A stretch of DNA of 59,330 nucleotides from an uncultured bacterium (lineage in GTDB: Bacteria > Desulfobacterota > Desulfovibrionia > Desulfovibrionales > Desulfovibrionaceae). Shown one piece after another: positions 49,527 to 57,721 of the stretch (the first letter of the stretch is position 1; every line of letters starts with the position of its first letter). Both the position numbers and the translations under genes were made by a program. The DNA lies in contig CAJMLK010000015.1 of assembly GCA_905214305.1 (NCBI GenBank), forward strand, positions 1-59,330. Reading direction: 5' to 3'. The notes beneath the pieces are model-generated. The model saw only the letters and a list, made by a program, of their open reading frames with translations, did not search any database and was not told where the DNA came from.

Positions 49527-50630
49527 ATGGCACGTCTTGAAACAACAGCCGAGGTTCTGCGCAACAAAGGCGTCAGCCGCCGGGACTTCATGAAGTTCTG
49601 TGCGCTCACAGCCGTTGCAATGGGGCTTGGCCCCGGAGCGGACCTGGCTATCGCCCAGGCCCTTTCCACAAAACCCCGTCTTCCGGTGCTCTGGATCAAC
49701 GGTCTTTCCTGTTCCTGCTGCACCGAATCGTTCCTGCGCACGGCCCACCCTCTGGCGGCCGACATCATTCTTTCAATGATTGCCCTGGACTATCAGGACA
49801 CCATCATGGCGGCTGCGGGCGAACAGGCCAACGCCTGTTATGAGCAGGCCATTGAAAGATACAAGGGCCAGTACATTCTGGCTGTTGAAGGCAACGTTCC
49901 CCTGAATGAACAGGGCATGTACTGCATTGACGGCGGCAAGCCCTTTTATGAAAAGCTCAAGCGCGGTGTGGAGCATGCCAAGGCCGTGGTCGCCTGGGGC
50001 ACATGTGCCTCCTGGGGCTGCGTGCAGGCCGCATCGCCCAACCCCACGGCGGCCACTCCGCTGCACAAGCTTTTTCCCAACAAGCCGCAGATCAAGGTTC
50101 CCGGCTGCCCGGCCATTCCCGAGGTCATGAGTTCCATCCTGACCTACATCATCACCTATGACCGTCTGCCAAGCCTTGACGCGCAAGGGCGGCCCGAAAT
50201 GTTCTACGGTGTGCGCGTGCATGACCAGTGCTACCGCCGCGCCCACTTTGACGCGGGCCAGTTCGTGGAATCGTGGGACGACGAAGGCGCGCGCTCCGGC
50301 CTGTGCCTGTACAAAATGGGCTGCAAAGGCCCCACCACCTACAATGCCTGTCCCTCCACCCGCTGGAACAACGGCGTTTCCTTTCCCATCCAGTCCGGGC
50401 ATGGCTGCATCGGCTGCTCGGAGCAGAATTTCTGGGACCAGCAATCATTCTACGACCGCATCACCACCATCCCGCATATGGGAACCAACTCCACTGCCGA
50501 AAGCGTGGGGGTGGCCGCGGTGGCGGGTGTGGCCGCCGGTGTCGCCATTCACGGCGCGGCCAGCATGGTGCGCCATGCCTGCGACAAGAAGAAAGCCCCG
50601 GAAGTTAACGAAGATACCAGCAAGAGCTAA
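49527..50630 (+). CDS. hyaA: [NiFe] hydrogenase small subunit, Hyd-1 (O2-tolerant) type
   Basis: 367 aa. A Tat signal (SRRDFMKF at 17-24, cleavage about residue 45) sends it to the periplasm. The mature protein aligns without gaps to E. coli HyaA through the proximal-cluster region. Cys62, 64, 65, 160, 165 and 194 (mature 17, 19, 20, 115, 120, 149) reproduce all six ligands of the [4Fe-3S] proximal cluster, in GLSCSCCTES, GTCASWGC and VPGCP. The medial and distal cluster region is HDQCYRRAHFD, LYKMGCKGP, NACPSTRWN and GHGCIGCSE. A C-terminal hydrophobic helix (about 325-348) anchors it to the membrane near HyaC. Confidence 0.95.
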   Translation: MARLETTAEVLRNKGVSRRDFMKFCALTAVAMGLGPGADLAIAQALSTKPRLPVLWINGLSCSCCTESFLRTAHPLAADIILSMIALDYQDTIMAAAGEQANACYEQAIERYKGQYILAVEGNVPLNEQGMYCIDGGKPFYEKLKRGVEHAKAVVAWGTCASWGCVQAASPNPTAATPLHKLFPNKPQIKVPGCPAIPEVMSSILTYIITYDRLPSLDAQGRPEMFYGVRVHDQCYRRAHFDAGQFVESWDDEGARSGLCLYKMGCKGPTTYNACPSTRWNNGVSFPIQSGHGCIGCSEQNFWDQQSFYDRITTIPHMGTNSTAESVGVAAVAGVAAGVAIHGAASMVRHACDKKKAPEVNEDTSKS

Positions 50631-50641
50631 GGAACGCACCC

Positions 50642-52456
50642 ATGTCCTATGAATATTCGACGCAAGGATATACTGTTGTTGACGCGGGCCGCCGCCTCGT
50701 TGTGGACCCCGTAACCCGCATTGAGGGCCACCTGCGCTGCGAAGTGAATATCAACGACGACAACGTGATCACCAATGCCGTTTCCTGCGGAACCATTTTT
50801 CGCGGCATAGAAATCATCCTCAAGGGACGCGACCCCCGCGACGCCTGGGCCTTTACCGAGCGCATCTGCGGCGTCTGCACGGGCACGCACGCCCTGGCCT
50901 CGGTGCATGCGGTGGAAAACGCCCTGGGCATTGATATTCCCGACAATGCCAATATTATCCGCAATCTCATGCAGCTCTGCCTCATGTACCACGACCACCT
51001 CGTGCACCTGTATCACCTCACGGGGCTGGACTGGGTGGACGTGGTTTCGGCCTCCGGGGCCGACCCCAAGGCAACATCCGAGCTGGCGCAAAAGCTGTCG
51101 CCCTGGCCCAATTCTTCGCCGGGCTATTTCAAGTCGGTCAAGGACAAGCTGCTCAAGCTCATCAATTCCAACCAGCTTGGCATCTTTACCAACGGCTACT
51201 GGGGGCATCCTGCCTACAAGCTCTCGCCCGAAGCCAACCTTATGGTGGTCGCCCACTATATCGAGGCTCTGGATTTCCAGAAAGACGTGGTTCACATCCA
51301 CACCATCTTCGGCGGCAAAAACCCTCACCCCAACTGGCTTGTGGGCGGCGTTCCCTGCTCGCTCAACATTGACGGCGTGGGCGCGTCCGACGTTATCAAT
51401 CAGGAACGTCTGGACTTCGTGCTTCAGGTCATCGAGCGCTGCCGCACCTTTGCCCAGCAGGTGGTCATTCCCGACACGCTGGCTCTGGCCGGATTCTACG
51501 GCGACTGGCTCAATATCGGCGGCGGCCTGTCCAAACTTTCGGTGCTGGCCTACGGCGGCATCCCCGACATTGCCAACGACTACACCGAAAAAAGCCTGCT
51601 CATGCCTCCGGGAGCCATCATCAACGGCAACTTCAACGAAGTGCTGCCCGTAAGCCTGACCAATCCTGAAGAAATTCAGGAAACCGTCAACCACTCCTGG
51701 TACAAGCCCTACCCCGCGGGCAAAACCGGCCTGCACCCCTGGGAGGGCGTCACCGAGCCGCATTATAATCCCGGCCCCAATATCAAGGGCACGCCCACCG
51801 ACCTCAAGCAGGTGGACGAACGGGATCGCTATTCCTGGCTCAAGACGCCGCTGTGGCGCGGCCACCAGATGGAAGTCGGCCCTCTGGCCCGCATGCTCAT
51901 TGGCTACGCTCGTAAAAATGACGATATCAAGGGCCTTGTGGACGACTTTTTGGGTCGCGCGGGCGGCGTGCCTGTTACGGTGCTGCAATCCACTCTGGGC
52001 CGCATCGCCGCCCGTTCTCTGGAGCTGGCATGGTCGGCGGAAAAAATGCGCTATTTTTACGACCGCCTTATCACCAACCTCAAAAATGGTGTGCGCGCCA
52101 CGGCCAATACCACCAAGTGGAATCCCGAAACCTGGCCCACAACCGAACTGCGGGGCGTGGGCTTTACCGAAGCACCGCGCGGCGCGCTCGGCCACTGGGT
52201 TAAAATCAGGGACAGAAAAATCGAAAGCTACCAGTGCGTGGTTCCCACAACCTGGAACGGCGCGCCGCGCAGCCCCGACGGTCAGCTGAGCGCGTACGAG
52301 GCGTCGCTGATGAATACCCGCATGGACATACCCGAACAGCCGCTGGAAATTCTGCGCACCCTGCACAGCTTTGACCCCTGCCTTGCCTGCTCGACCCACA
52401 TTATTGGTCCCGACGGCAAGGACCTGCTCACAGTGCGCATGGACAGGGGCATGTAG
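50642..52456 (+). CDS. hyaB: [NiFe] hydrogenase large subunit, Hyd-1 type
   Basis: 604 aa. The N-terminal nickel ligands are in RICGVCTGTH (Cys76, Cys79) and the C-terminal ones in DPCLACSTH (Cys580, Cys583), with Cys rather than selenocysteine. A tail of 18 residues after His586 is expected to be cut off by the HyaD-type protease. The N-terminus (YSTQGYTVV, AGRRLVVDP) and the body closely follow E. coli HyaB. It oxidises H2 in the periplasm with HyaA. Eleven bases separate it from hyaA. AAGGAA lies before the ATG. Confidence 0.95.
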   Translation: MSYEYSTQGYTVVDAGRRLVVDPVTRIEGHLRCEVNINDDNVITNAVSCGTIFRGIEIILKGRDPRDAWAFTERICGVCTGTHALASVHAVENALGIDIPDNANIIRNLMQLCLMYHDHLVHLYHLTGLDWVDVVSASGADPKATSELAQKLSPWPNSSPGYFKSVKDKLLKLINSNQLGIFTNGYWGHPAYKLSPEANLMVVAHYIEALDFQKDVVHIHTIFGGKNPHPNWLVGGVPCSLNIDGVGASDVINQERLDFVLQVIERCRTFAQQVVIPDTLALAGFYGDWLNIGGGLSKLSVLAYGGIPDIANDYTEKSLLMPPGAIINGNFNEVLPVSLTNPEEIQETVNHSWYKPYPAGKTGLHPWEGVTEPHYNPGPNIKGTPTDLKQVDERDRYSWLKTPLWRGHQMEVGPLARMLIGYARKNDDIKGLVDDFLGRAGGVPVTVLQSTLGRIAARSLELAWSAEKMRYFYDRLITNLKNGVRATANTTKWNPETWPTTELRGVGFTEAPRGALGHWVKIRDRKIESYQCVVPTTWNGAPRSPDGQLSAYEASLMNTRMDIPEQPLEILRTLHSFDPCLACSTHIIGPDGKDLLTVRMDRGM

Positions 52457-52509
52457 CTCCGGCCCCGCTGACGCCCGGCGCATGCGCGCCCCAAGCGTAG
52501 GAGAACGAT

Positions 52510-53214
52510 ATGAGCGATACAAGACAAGGCACGTCCGAAGTCCCCATGGGCAAAAGCATCTATGTGTACCAGCTGCCCATCCGCATCTGGCACTGGGTCA
52601 TGGTGGTCTGTGTGTGCGTGCTCATCATTACCGGGTACATCATAGGCAAACCCTGGCTTTCTGTGGCCGGAACCTCTGCCTATGACACCTTTTATATGGG
52701 CTATACCCGCATGGCACATTTCATTGCGGGCTTTATTCTTATCATCTCCACCATACTGCGCTATCTCTACGGCATTATCGGCAACCGCTATTCGCGCGAG
52801 CTGATCATCCTGCCAGTCTGGAGCAAGGTCTGGTGGAACGACCTGTGGCACGACATCCGCTGGTATCTCTTTCTCGATAAAGAGCCGCGCGCCCATGTGG
52901 GACATAACCCGCTGGCTCAGGCAGGCATGGCCGTGGGCATGGTCTTCATGCTCGTTATCATGCTTACCGGGCTCGGCATGTATGCCGAGGCCAGCAGTCT
53001 GGCTTTCTTCAAGCCCTTCCGCCTTGTGCTGGACTTCGCCTACTGGATAGGCGGCAACGGCCAGGAGCTGCGCAGCCTGCACAGGCTGGGCATGCTGCTT
53101 CTGGTCACCTTTGTAACCGTGCATATTTACATGGTCATTCGTGAAGAAATCATGGGCAAGACCACCCTGGTTTCCACCATGTTCAGCGGCTACAGAGAGC
53201 GGCGCAAAACCTAG
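52510..53214 (+). CDS. hyaC: Hydrogenase cytochrome b subunit
   Basis: 234 aa. Four membrane helices with His residues for two b haems (LPIRIWHWVMVV, RMAHFIAGFILII, HRLGMLLLVTFVTVHIYM). Sequence blocks YIIGKPWLS, GNRYSRELII, WWNDLW and EIMG follow E. coli HyaC. It passes electrons from HyaA to menaquinone. The TAG stop overlaps the first bases of a modular repeat. AGGAG precedes the ATG. Confidence 0.93.
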   Translation: MSDTRQGTSEVPMGKSIYVYQLPIRIWHWVMVVCVCVLIITGYIIGKPWLSVAGTSAYDTFYMGYTRMAHFIAGFILIISTILRYLYGIIGNRYSRELIILPVWSKVWWNDLWHDIRWYLFLDKEPRAHVGHNPLAQAGMAVGMVFMLVIMLTGLGMYAEASSLAFFKPFRLVLDFAYWIGGNGQELRSLHRLGMLLLVTFVTVHIYMVIREEIMGKTTLVSTMFSGYRERRKT

Positions 53215-53360
53215 AGCAGATTAACTTTGAGAATATACATTCTCAAAGTTTAAGGCACGCTCACTTCGGCGTTTAACCGCGCAGATAAACTGCGCTTACG
53301 CCTCCGTAGCGAACGTCTGCTCACGCAGCCGCCAGAGCAATTTCAAAGTGAAATTACTCT
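53213..53360. repeat. Modular repeat, full C-type copy
   Basis: AGAGCAGATTAACTTTGAGA with TTCTCAAAGTT, then CGCTCACTTCGGCGTTTAAC, GCGCAGATAAACTGCGCTTACG, CTGCTCACGCAGCCGCC and GAGCAATTT/AAATTACTC at the end. It lies between hyaC and hyaD and nearly mirrors the inverted copy at 56337-56484. Confidence 0.85.
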
Positions 53361-53605
53361 AGGGCCTTTGCCGTCGGGAACAGCATCCCGACGCGTCACG
53401 CGCTCGCTGCAGCGTTTGACAGCGCAGGCACAGTGCGATTGATTCAGGGCCGCGCGGCATGGCAGAACAGCTTGCCGCGCAGCCGCAGGAGCAGTTTCAG
53501 GCAAACCGCTCTGGAATCGACTCAGGCGCAACAACAGGGCGGCTTCACTCCAGTGGGGCCGCCTTCTGCTTGCAGGCACGGCCTGCATACAAAACAGGAT
53601 GTCTC
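53215..53605. other. Gap between hyaC and hyaD
   Basis: After the repeat (to 53360) the remaining 240 bases show no gene or clear promoter. The frame leading into hyaD has no family features before 53606. Confidence 0.5.
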
Positions 53606-54148
53606 ATGGAAGCGGTAATTATCATCGGTCTTGGCAACATTCTTTACGGCGACGAGGGATATGGCGTCAGACTGGCGCAGAATCTCTATGCCCGATGGGA
53701 TTTTCCCGATCATGTGGAAGTGGTGGACGGCGGCACTCAGGGGCAAACCCTGCTGACCTACGTGGAGCGCGCAGACAGGCTGCTGGTGCTGGATGCCGTG
53801 GACTTTGGCCTTGAACCGGGAGAGATGGTGCTGCGTGAACAAATGCCTGCCTATCTCACCGCTCAAAAAATCGGCCCCCACCAGAACAGCTTTTCCGAAG
53901 TTCTTGGCCTTGCCACCTTGCGTGGCAATATGCCGGAACATTGCGCACTCATCGGTGTGCAGCCTGCGGCCATGACTCTGGGTGCGGCTCTTTCTCCGGC
54001 CGTGGCCCAATGCCTTGGCAAAGGAGAAGACATGGCCCTTGAGGTGCTGCGCCAGTGGGGCGTAAGGCCTGAGCGGCGCGAAGAATCCCGCCACTTGTCG
54101 GCCTCTGCTCTGGATGCCCTGCTGCTGGCGGAAAGTCCCGTTTTTTAG
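53606..54148 (+). CDS. hyaD: Hydrogenase maturation protease
   Basis: 180 aa. The HyaD/HybD fold is shown by IIGLGNILYGDEGYGVR (metal-binding Glu/Asp), VVDGGTQGQTLL, LLVLDAVDFGLEPGEM and the HQNSFSEVLGLA loop with its conserved His. It removes the C-terminal tail of HyaB after nickel insertion. The start MEAVII follows AGGAT. It is separated from hyaC by 390 bases that contain the repeat, so it may have its own transcript. No hyaE/hyaF or hyp genes follow. Confidence 0.92.
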   Translation: MEAVIIIGLGNILYGDEGYGVRLAQNLYARWDFPDHVEVVDGGTQGQTLLTYVERADRLLVLDAVDFGLEPGEMVLREQMPAYLTAQKIGPHQNSFSEVLGLATLRGNMPEHCALIGVQPAAMTLGAALSPAVAQCLGKGEDMALEVLRQWGVRPERREESRHLSASALDALLLAESPVF

Positions 54149-54215
54149 CGCATTTTTGCATTGAGAGTATCCATTCCCAATGCGTCCAGGATGCCCGTTC
54201 CGGCGCGTAACAGCG
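54149..54215. repeat. Degenerate modular repeat remnant
   Basis: GCGCATTTTTGCATTGAGAG...CAATGCG, then GCGCGTAACAGCGCAAACAG resemble the C-type centre at 45.5 and 53.3 kb. Confidence 0.45.
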
Positions 54216-54300
54216 CAAACAGCGTGCGCTTGCTGGCCCTTTCCGGCGAGCCACAGCGTGATCCAGTCTGGCGCAGCCCATCCAGATGAAGGCATATGAC

Positions 54301-54336
54301 AAAAGCGGCCCGGTCTTTGAAAACCGGGCCGCTTTT
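54301..54336. terminator. Bidirectional terminator between hyaD and dnaA
   Basis: AAAAGCGGCCCGGT/ACCGGGCCGCTTTT is a perfect stem with A-run and T-run at the two ends, fitting the convergent genes. Confidence 0.85.
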
Positions 54337-54357
54337 GCGCCAGATGGCAACAGAGTT

Positions 54358-55806
54358 TTACATGGGGCGCTCAGCCAAACCCGCATTGCGCTCAATAAGC
54401 GATACGGCGCGGGCTATGCGGCGGCCCTCGGTGGATTCTCTGGACAGCTCGCGCTCAAGCGAGGTGATACCCTTGATAACAGTGGAATGACGGCGGTTGA
54501 ATTTTTCGCCGATTTCTTCCAGGGTCATCTCTGTATGCTTGCGGGCCAGATAAAAAGCGGTATTACGCCCGACCACACATTCCTTGCGACGCGAACGCGA
54601 TGCAAGCTGGCGCTCGTTAAGCCCGTAACTTTCACAGACAAGACGCAAGATGGTGGAAAAATCAGGCCCACAGGCCACGTCCGCATACTGGCTCAGCACT
54701 TCCATTGCCAGATCGACATTCAGACCGCAGTTCAGCAGGCGGGCCTTGAAAATCAGGCTGTTGAGGCAGGACTCCATCTGGCGCACATCACCCGTCAGAC
54801 GGCTGGCAAGCAGCTCGCAAACAGTGTCGGGCAAAAGCACCTGAAAAGTTCTGGCCTTGCGACCCAGAATATCACAGCGCATATCCTTGGTGGGTCGGCC
54901 CATGTCGGTCAGAATGCCGGAACAGAAATGCGAAACAAGCTGGCTGTCTACTTTTTGCAGCTCGCGCGGCGAAAAAGAAGAAGTGAAGATGGCGCGACCG
55001 CCCTTGGCCTGAAGGCTTTTAACCACAGCCAGAGCCATATCCTGCATTTTTTCCTTGCCCTGGAAAAAATGCACGTCTTCCATCAGCAGTACGTCCAGCT
55101 CACGAAAGCGGGCTTTAAAGCCTTCAATATCCTGCGCGCGCAGGGCCATGACAAAGCGCGAGGCAAATTCTTCGGCCGTAAGGTAGCCCACGCGGGCATT
55201 GGTGCCTTCATCGCTGATGGCGCGCCCCACGGCCTGAGCCAGATGCGTCTTGCCCAGCCCGGAGCTGGAGTTTACAAAAAGGGTACGCACGCAGCCACAG
55301 CTGCGACTCACATCCTGCGCGGCGGCAACAGCCATATTATTGGTGGGGCCTACCACAAAATCGGCAAAGGAATATCGCCAGTTTTGTGTATCGCGGTACA
55401 CGGCCACCGACGCCAACGGCAATGATGCCTGACGCGGAACACGTGACGGGGCGATAATTGACGCAGGGGCAGATGGAGCCAAAGCCGGAACTTCAGTTCC
55501 CACGGCAGCATTCTTTTGCATACCAACCTGTTTTTCTTCAGGAATCTCTGCGTCTGCACTTTGCCCTGCTGCCTCGATGCGCACATCGACCTGTTCCGGT
55601 TCAAGACCAAGAACAGGAGCGGCAGCCTCACGAAGTGAGGCAAGCATCATGCTTTCCAGCCTGCCGGCCACGTAGGCATTGGGCGCCACAAGGTGAAGCC
55701 CGCCCTCGTGAACACTTGCGTGCAAAGGAGCAATCCAGACTTTGAAAAGCCCGGATTTAAGCATTTTTTTGAGATTTTCAGAAATTTCAGCCCATTTTTC
55801 TCGCAT
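54358..55806 (-). CDS. dnaA: Chromosomal replication initiator DnaA
   Basis: 482 aa. Domain I at about 1-65 (KVWIAPLHASVHEGGLHLVA), a variable linker with Ala/Pro (about 66-140), then the AAA+ domain with Walker A NSSSGLGKTHLA (179-190), Walker B DVLLMEDVHFF and sensor motifs. Domain IV contains the DnaA-box-binding signature region KFNRRHSTVIKGI. It binds oriC and opens it. The start at 55806 (MREKWAEI) matches domain I. The extra 28 residues upstream are not conserved in type. dnaN, recF and gyrB do not neighbour it. Desulfovibrio can carry two dnaA genes, so this may be the second. Confidence 0.9.
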   Translation of the reverse strand: MREKWAEISENLKKMLKSGLFKVWIAPLHASVHEGGLHLVAPNAYVAGRLESMMLASLREAAAPVLGLEPEQVDVRIEAAGQSADAEIPEEKQVGMQKNAAVGTEVPALAPSAPASIIAPSRVPRQASLPLASVAVYRDTQNWRYSFADFVVGPTNNMAVAAAQDVSRSCGCVRTLFVNSSSGLGKTHLAQAVGRAISDEGTNARVGYLTAEEFASRFVMALRAQDIEGFKARFRELDVLLMEDVHFFQGKEKMQDMALAVVKSLQAKGGRAIFTSSFSPRELQKVDSQLVSHFCSGILTDMGRPTKDMRCDILGRKARTFQVLLPDTVCELLASRLTGDVRQMESCLNSLIFKARLLNCGLNVDLAMEVLSQYADVACGPDFSTILRLVCESYGLNERQLASRSRRKECVVGRNTAFYLARKHTEMTLEEIGEKFNRRHSTVIKGITSLERELSRESTEGRRIARAVSLIERNAGLAERPM

Positions 55807-56336
55807 GCAGCCTTGTAGCCCAAAATCCGGGCGACGGGCAATTGATGAATAATGGCTGTTTACGGCGGTGGCGGCTTTTGCTTTCCCCAATTGCTATTCT
55901 TGTTAATTGCTACAAATGTTTTATTTTTTTCTATTTGACAGCCTGTGTGGCCCCCCTGAAAAGCCTTAGCCCGTAAGGAACAGAATAATAGGATATGGTA
56001 TATGCACAAAATGCCAATTTCTTATCCACAAATATAAAATGAATTTACTCCGTTTTTCTCATGTATTCTTCATTTTTCATTCATGCTTGCCAAAAGTTCC
56101 GAACTGTAAGGCCCCACTGATTGTCAAGGGGGGAAAAAAGATTTTTTCGCTTTTTTATCTTTGCCGACAAAGGCTGTGCCCTCAGCCATTGGCGCGGTCA
56201 AGCGCTTGCCATAGGCCGCATTTTCAGGCCTCCGCAGGTCATCAGGCTGACGCAAGAACCACTCCTTGCCCCATCATCTGCCCCGCTGTACTTCCGGGAT
56301 AACAGGCCCGGCAGACTGTGGAAAACTGCCCCGGAT
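55807..56336. other. AT-rich region upstream of dnaA, possible oriC-like locus
   Basis: AT-rich from 55890 to 56160, with a perfect DnaA box TTATCCACA at 56022-56030, a near match ATATGCACA at about 56000, and TTTTCCACA (one mismatch, inverted) near 56316. A stretch of GATTTTTTCGCTTTTTTATC lies at about 56140-56160. This fits an autoregulated dnaA promoter and may also fit an origin. No gene is visible here. Confidence 0.5.
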
Positions 56337-56484
56337 AGAGCAATTTCACTTTGAAATTGCTCTGGCGGATGCGGGAGCAGACGCCCGCAACGGAGGCGCA
56401 AGCGCACGTTATTTGCGCGGTTAAACGCCGAAGCGAGCGTGCATCAAACTTTGAGAATGTATATTATCAAAGGTAATCTGCTCT
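56337..56484. repeat. Modular repeat, full C-type copy inverted
   Basis: AGAGCAATTTCACTTTGAAA with TTGCTCT, then GCGGATGCGGGAGCAGACGC, CGGAGGCGCAAGCGCACGTT, CGCGCGGTTAAACGCC-type and ACTTTGAGAATGTATATT, ending AATCTGCTCT. It is the reverse complement layout of 53213-53360. Confidence 0.87.
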
Positions 56485-57043
56485 GGTTAAAGCCCGAAAT
56501 CCCCCAAACCGCACGGCCCCAGAACCGCCGCCAACGGGCACACAGGCGGGCAACCTCACACAGAACAGAAAACACGGCCTTGCAGCCGCAGACACACTGC
56601 CAACAGACACACTGCCACAGACACACCGTGCCAACAGCAAAGAGCCTTCCGGGAATCCCGAAAGGCTCTTTGATCTGTGCGCCTCAAGCAGCGCTGTTTT
56701 GGCCGTGGCTCTCACCGCCCGCATGGGGCGGCGTCAGCTCTCGCAATTTGCCGACATGCAGCAAGATGTCCGATCCCGCGGCGGGCACAGCACTTGGGAG
56801 CAGATGTCTCTAACAGATTTCGAACTGCTGGCTGCATGCTCCGGCAAGCAGCGGAGCCGGCGTTTACCCTTTGAGAGGGCTTCTCTTCAGACAAATGCCT
56901 GCGAACACTGTCTACAGCATTTTTCTGACGGTTGCGTGGGCAGCCCGCCACCAAGGCCCAGGCGCAACGCCCGTGCGCTGCCATGCGCCGTAGTGGGCGT
57001 CATGCAAGCCTTGAGGCTTTCATGTTTCTCAAAGGCAAATACG
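56485..57043. other. Intergenic region downstream of the outer-membrane barrel gene
   Basis: It contains CACACTGCCAACAGA-type short repeats (about 56590-56635), then a terminator. The remaining 370 bases up to the barrel gene's stop show no credible gene. Confidence 0.5.
56638..56672. terminator. Hairpin terminator
   Basis: CAAAGAGCCTT/AAGGCTCTTTG with an inner CGGG/CCCG pairing. It could end a plus-strand transcript from the dnaA upstream region or the barrel gene's tail. Confidence 0.6.
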
Positions 57044-57721
57044 TTAGAAGCCGTAACGCAGACCGACCATAAATTCATTGTTATAAGGACGGTTGCCCAC
57101 TTCGTACCTGACGCCGCCCACAGTGGAGCTGACTTCGTTGTAGCCGAGGCCCACGAAGCGGTAAGAAGCGTCAAGGGTGAAGTTTTCATTGATGTCGTAA
57201 GACACACCGGCGCCCAGGTTCCAGGCGAAGTTGGTGAAGCGGTCATCAGCTTCAAACTTGTTACCGGCGTTGTCCTTGAAGGTGTAACCGGTGTAGTTGA
57301 AGGCCAGACCAAGACCACCGCCCACGTAGGGGGTAAAGGCGCTATCGTTGCGGAAGTCCCAGAACAGGTTGGCGAACAGGGTGGAGTTGTTCCACACGCC
57401 CTTGACGTTGCTCAGGTTCGAACCGCCGTCGCTCCAGCTTTTTTCGCTGTTGCCACGCAGGGCGAATTCGATTTCCGCGCGCAGGGGCAGCATCTGCTGG
57501 GGCCAGAAGTCATAGCCCAGAGCCAGAGCGCCACCAAGGGTGAACTGGTTGTAGTTGTCCACCCCGCTACCGGCCAGACCGTTGGAACGCTCCATCTGTC
57601 CGGTGCTCTGGATGCTCATAAGGAATTTGGGGGCCAGGTACATGCCGGTGCCTTCGGCAGCTGCCAGCCCGGGAAGGGCAAGCGTAAGGGCAAGCGCCAC
57701 AGCGACTATAAAACGTTTCAT
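57044..57721 (-). CDS. Outer-membrane beta-barrel protein
   Basis: 225 aa. A clear signal peptide (MKRFIVAVALALTLALPGLA, cut after AAA at about 22). Eight or so amphipathic strands ending in Tyr/Phe/Trp patterns (FTLGGALALGYDF, FTPYVGGGLGLAFNYTG, NFTLDASYRFVGLGY) and a terminal Phe typical for BAM-dependent insertion. It resembles OmpW/Omp25-like small porins. AGGAGG lies before the ATG, which together with codon choice suggests strong expression. Function is not specified. Confidence 0.85.
   Translation of the reverse strand: MKRFIVAVALALTLALPGLAAAEGTGMYLAPKFLMSIQSTGQMERSNGLAGSGVDNYNQFTLGGALALGYDFWPQQMLPLRAEIEFALRGNSEKSWSDGGSNLSNVKGVWNNSTLFANLFWDFRNDSAFTPYVGGGLGLAFNYTGYTFKDNAGNKFEADDRFTNFAWNLGAGVSYDINENFTLDASYRFVGLGYNEVSSTVGGVRYEVGNRPYNNEFMVGLRYGF

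Noticed and set aside
50642..52456. [NiFeSe] hydrogenase
   Set aside because: The C-terminal motif has Cys at both nickel positions (DPCLACSTH) and no in-frame TGA.
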